Positions 6,018 through 6,150 of a stretch of DNA of 6,150 nucleotides are shown piece by piece (the stretch's first letter is position 1; each line of letters starts with the position of its first letter). The stretch is from Rhodobacterales bacterium 34-62-10 (GTDB taxonomy: Bacteria; Pseudomonadota; Alphaproteobacteria; Rhodobacterales; Rhodobacteraceae): contig NCJR01000131.1 in NCBI GenBank assembly GCA_002282555.1, positions 1 to 6,150 on the forward strand, in the 5' to 3' direction. The notes under the pieces were generated by a model. The model had not been told where the DNA came from. It saw only the letters and a program-made list of their open reading frames with translations, and ran no database searches. The translations under genes and the position numbers were made by a program.

Positions 6018-6150
6018 TCATACCTCGATTGTCTTGGGGCGGCGGCGTTCGAACCAGATCACGATGATCAGCCGCGTGACGAAAATGGCCGTGAAGACGG
6101 ATGTGATGATCCCCAGTCCCAGCGTGATCGCGATGGTCGTGGCAACAGCG
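6018..6150 (-). CDS. secD: SecD, C-terminal end (rest of gene outside window)
   Basis: This open frame runs in from the right edge and ends with TGA at 6018-6020. The last 43 residues read ITLGLGIITSVFTAIFVTRL, then a hydrophobic stretch and a basic tail, WFERRRPKTIEV. The block GIITSVFTAIFVTRL is the hallmark of the last membrane helix of SecD proteins. With SecF it forms the proton-driven translocation helper complex. The stop is one base away from the secF start, the usual secD-secF arrangement. The remaining helices and the large periplasmic domain lie outside the window. Confidence 0.93.
   Translation of the reverse strand, partial: AVATTIAITLGLGIITSVFTAIFVTRLIIVIWFERRRPKTIEV
6023..6026 (-). 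promoter_or_regulatory. Ribosome binding site of secF, inside the end of secD
   Basis: GAGG on the minus strand lies six bases before the ATG at 6016 and overlaps the last sense codons of secD. It supports the chosen secF start and suggests coupled translation of the two subunits. Confidence 0.65.

Larger units (their letters stand above)
1124..6150 (-). other. Probable operon: secD-secF-TSUP-Mth938-like-ccmABCDG
   Basis: Nine genes lie in a row on the minus strand with gaps of 1, 25, 43 and 46 bases and overlaps of 8, 4, 4 and 8 bases. I saw no intrinsic terminator and no convincing promoter inside the series, so co-transcription from beyond the right edge is the simplest reading. The two gaps on either side of the ccmABCDG block's first genes (3866-3908 and 2549-2594) are the only places where internal promoters could sit outside coding sequence. 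There is no non-coding stretch over 300 bases in the window. Confidence 0.7.

Noticed and set aside
1..6150. Mobile element, CRISPR array, tRNA, phage or toxin-antitoxin content
   Set aside because: I saw no repeats arranged as arrays or element ends, no transposase, integrase or tRNA-like fold, and nearly every base belongs to a conserved core gene.

Overview
The window is GC-rich chromosomal DNA that looks like an alphaproteobacterium of the Rhodobacterales (Rhodobacter/Roseobacter type). The basis is the gene order (secD-secF next to ccmABCDG, known as helABCDX in Rhodobacter capsulatus), the style of the proteins, and tightly overlapping reading frames. The species cannot be named from this sequence.

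Layout. Positions 1-1044 (+ strand) hold the C-terminal part of aconitase (acnA), cut by the left edge. A strong hairpin-plus-T-tract terminator follows at 1065-1096. Everything from 1124 to the right edge lies on the minus strand and converges on acnA. Read in the direction of transcription (right to left) the order is: secD (only the last 43 residues are inside), secF, a TSUP (TauE/SafE-type) membrane transporter, a small Mth938/NDUFAF3-like protein, ccmA, ccmB, ccmC, ccmD and ccmG. Gaps are at most 46 bases and five junctions overlap or nearly touch (1-nt gap secD/secF, 8-nt overlap secF/TSUP, 4-nt ccmA/ccmB, 4-nt ccmC/ccmD, 8-nt ccmD/ccmG), so this is probably one transcription unit or a few nested ones.

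How the genes work together. SecDF uses the proton gradient to help the Sec machinery move proteins across the inner membrane. CcmA, CcmB, CcmC and CcmD form the haem-handling ABC complex of System I cytochrome c maturation. CcmG is the membrane-anchored thioredoxin-like protein that reduces apocytochrome c cysteines. The Mth938-like protein belongs to the family of the mitochondrial complex I assembly factor NDUFAF3. The stretch is therefore largely about export and assembly of envelope and respiratory proteins. CcmE, CcmF, CcmH and CcmI are not in the window. The TSUP transporter is the least expected member of the group.

I found no RNA genes, insertion sequences, CRISPR arrays, phage genes or sign of a new defence or mobile system. 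The window reads as conserved core genome; the findings are modest context and sequence-detail observations.
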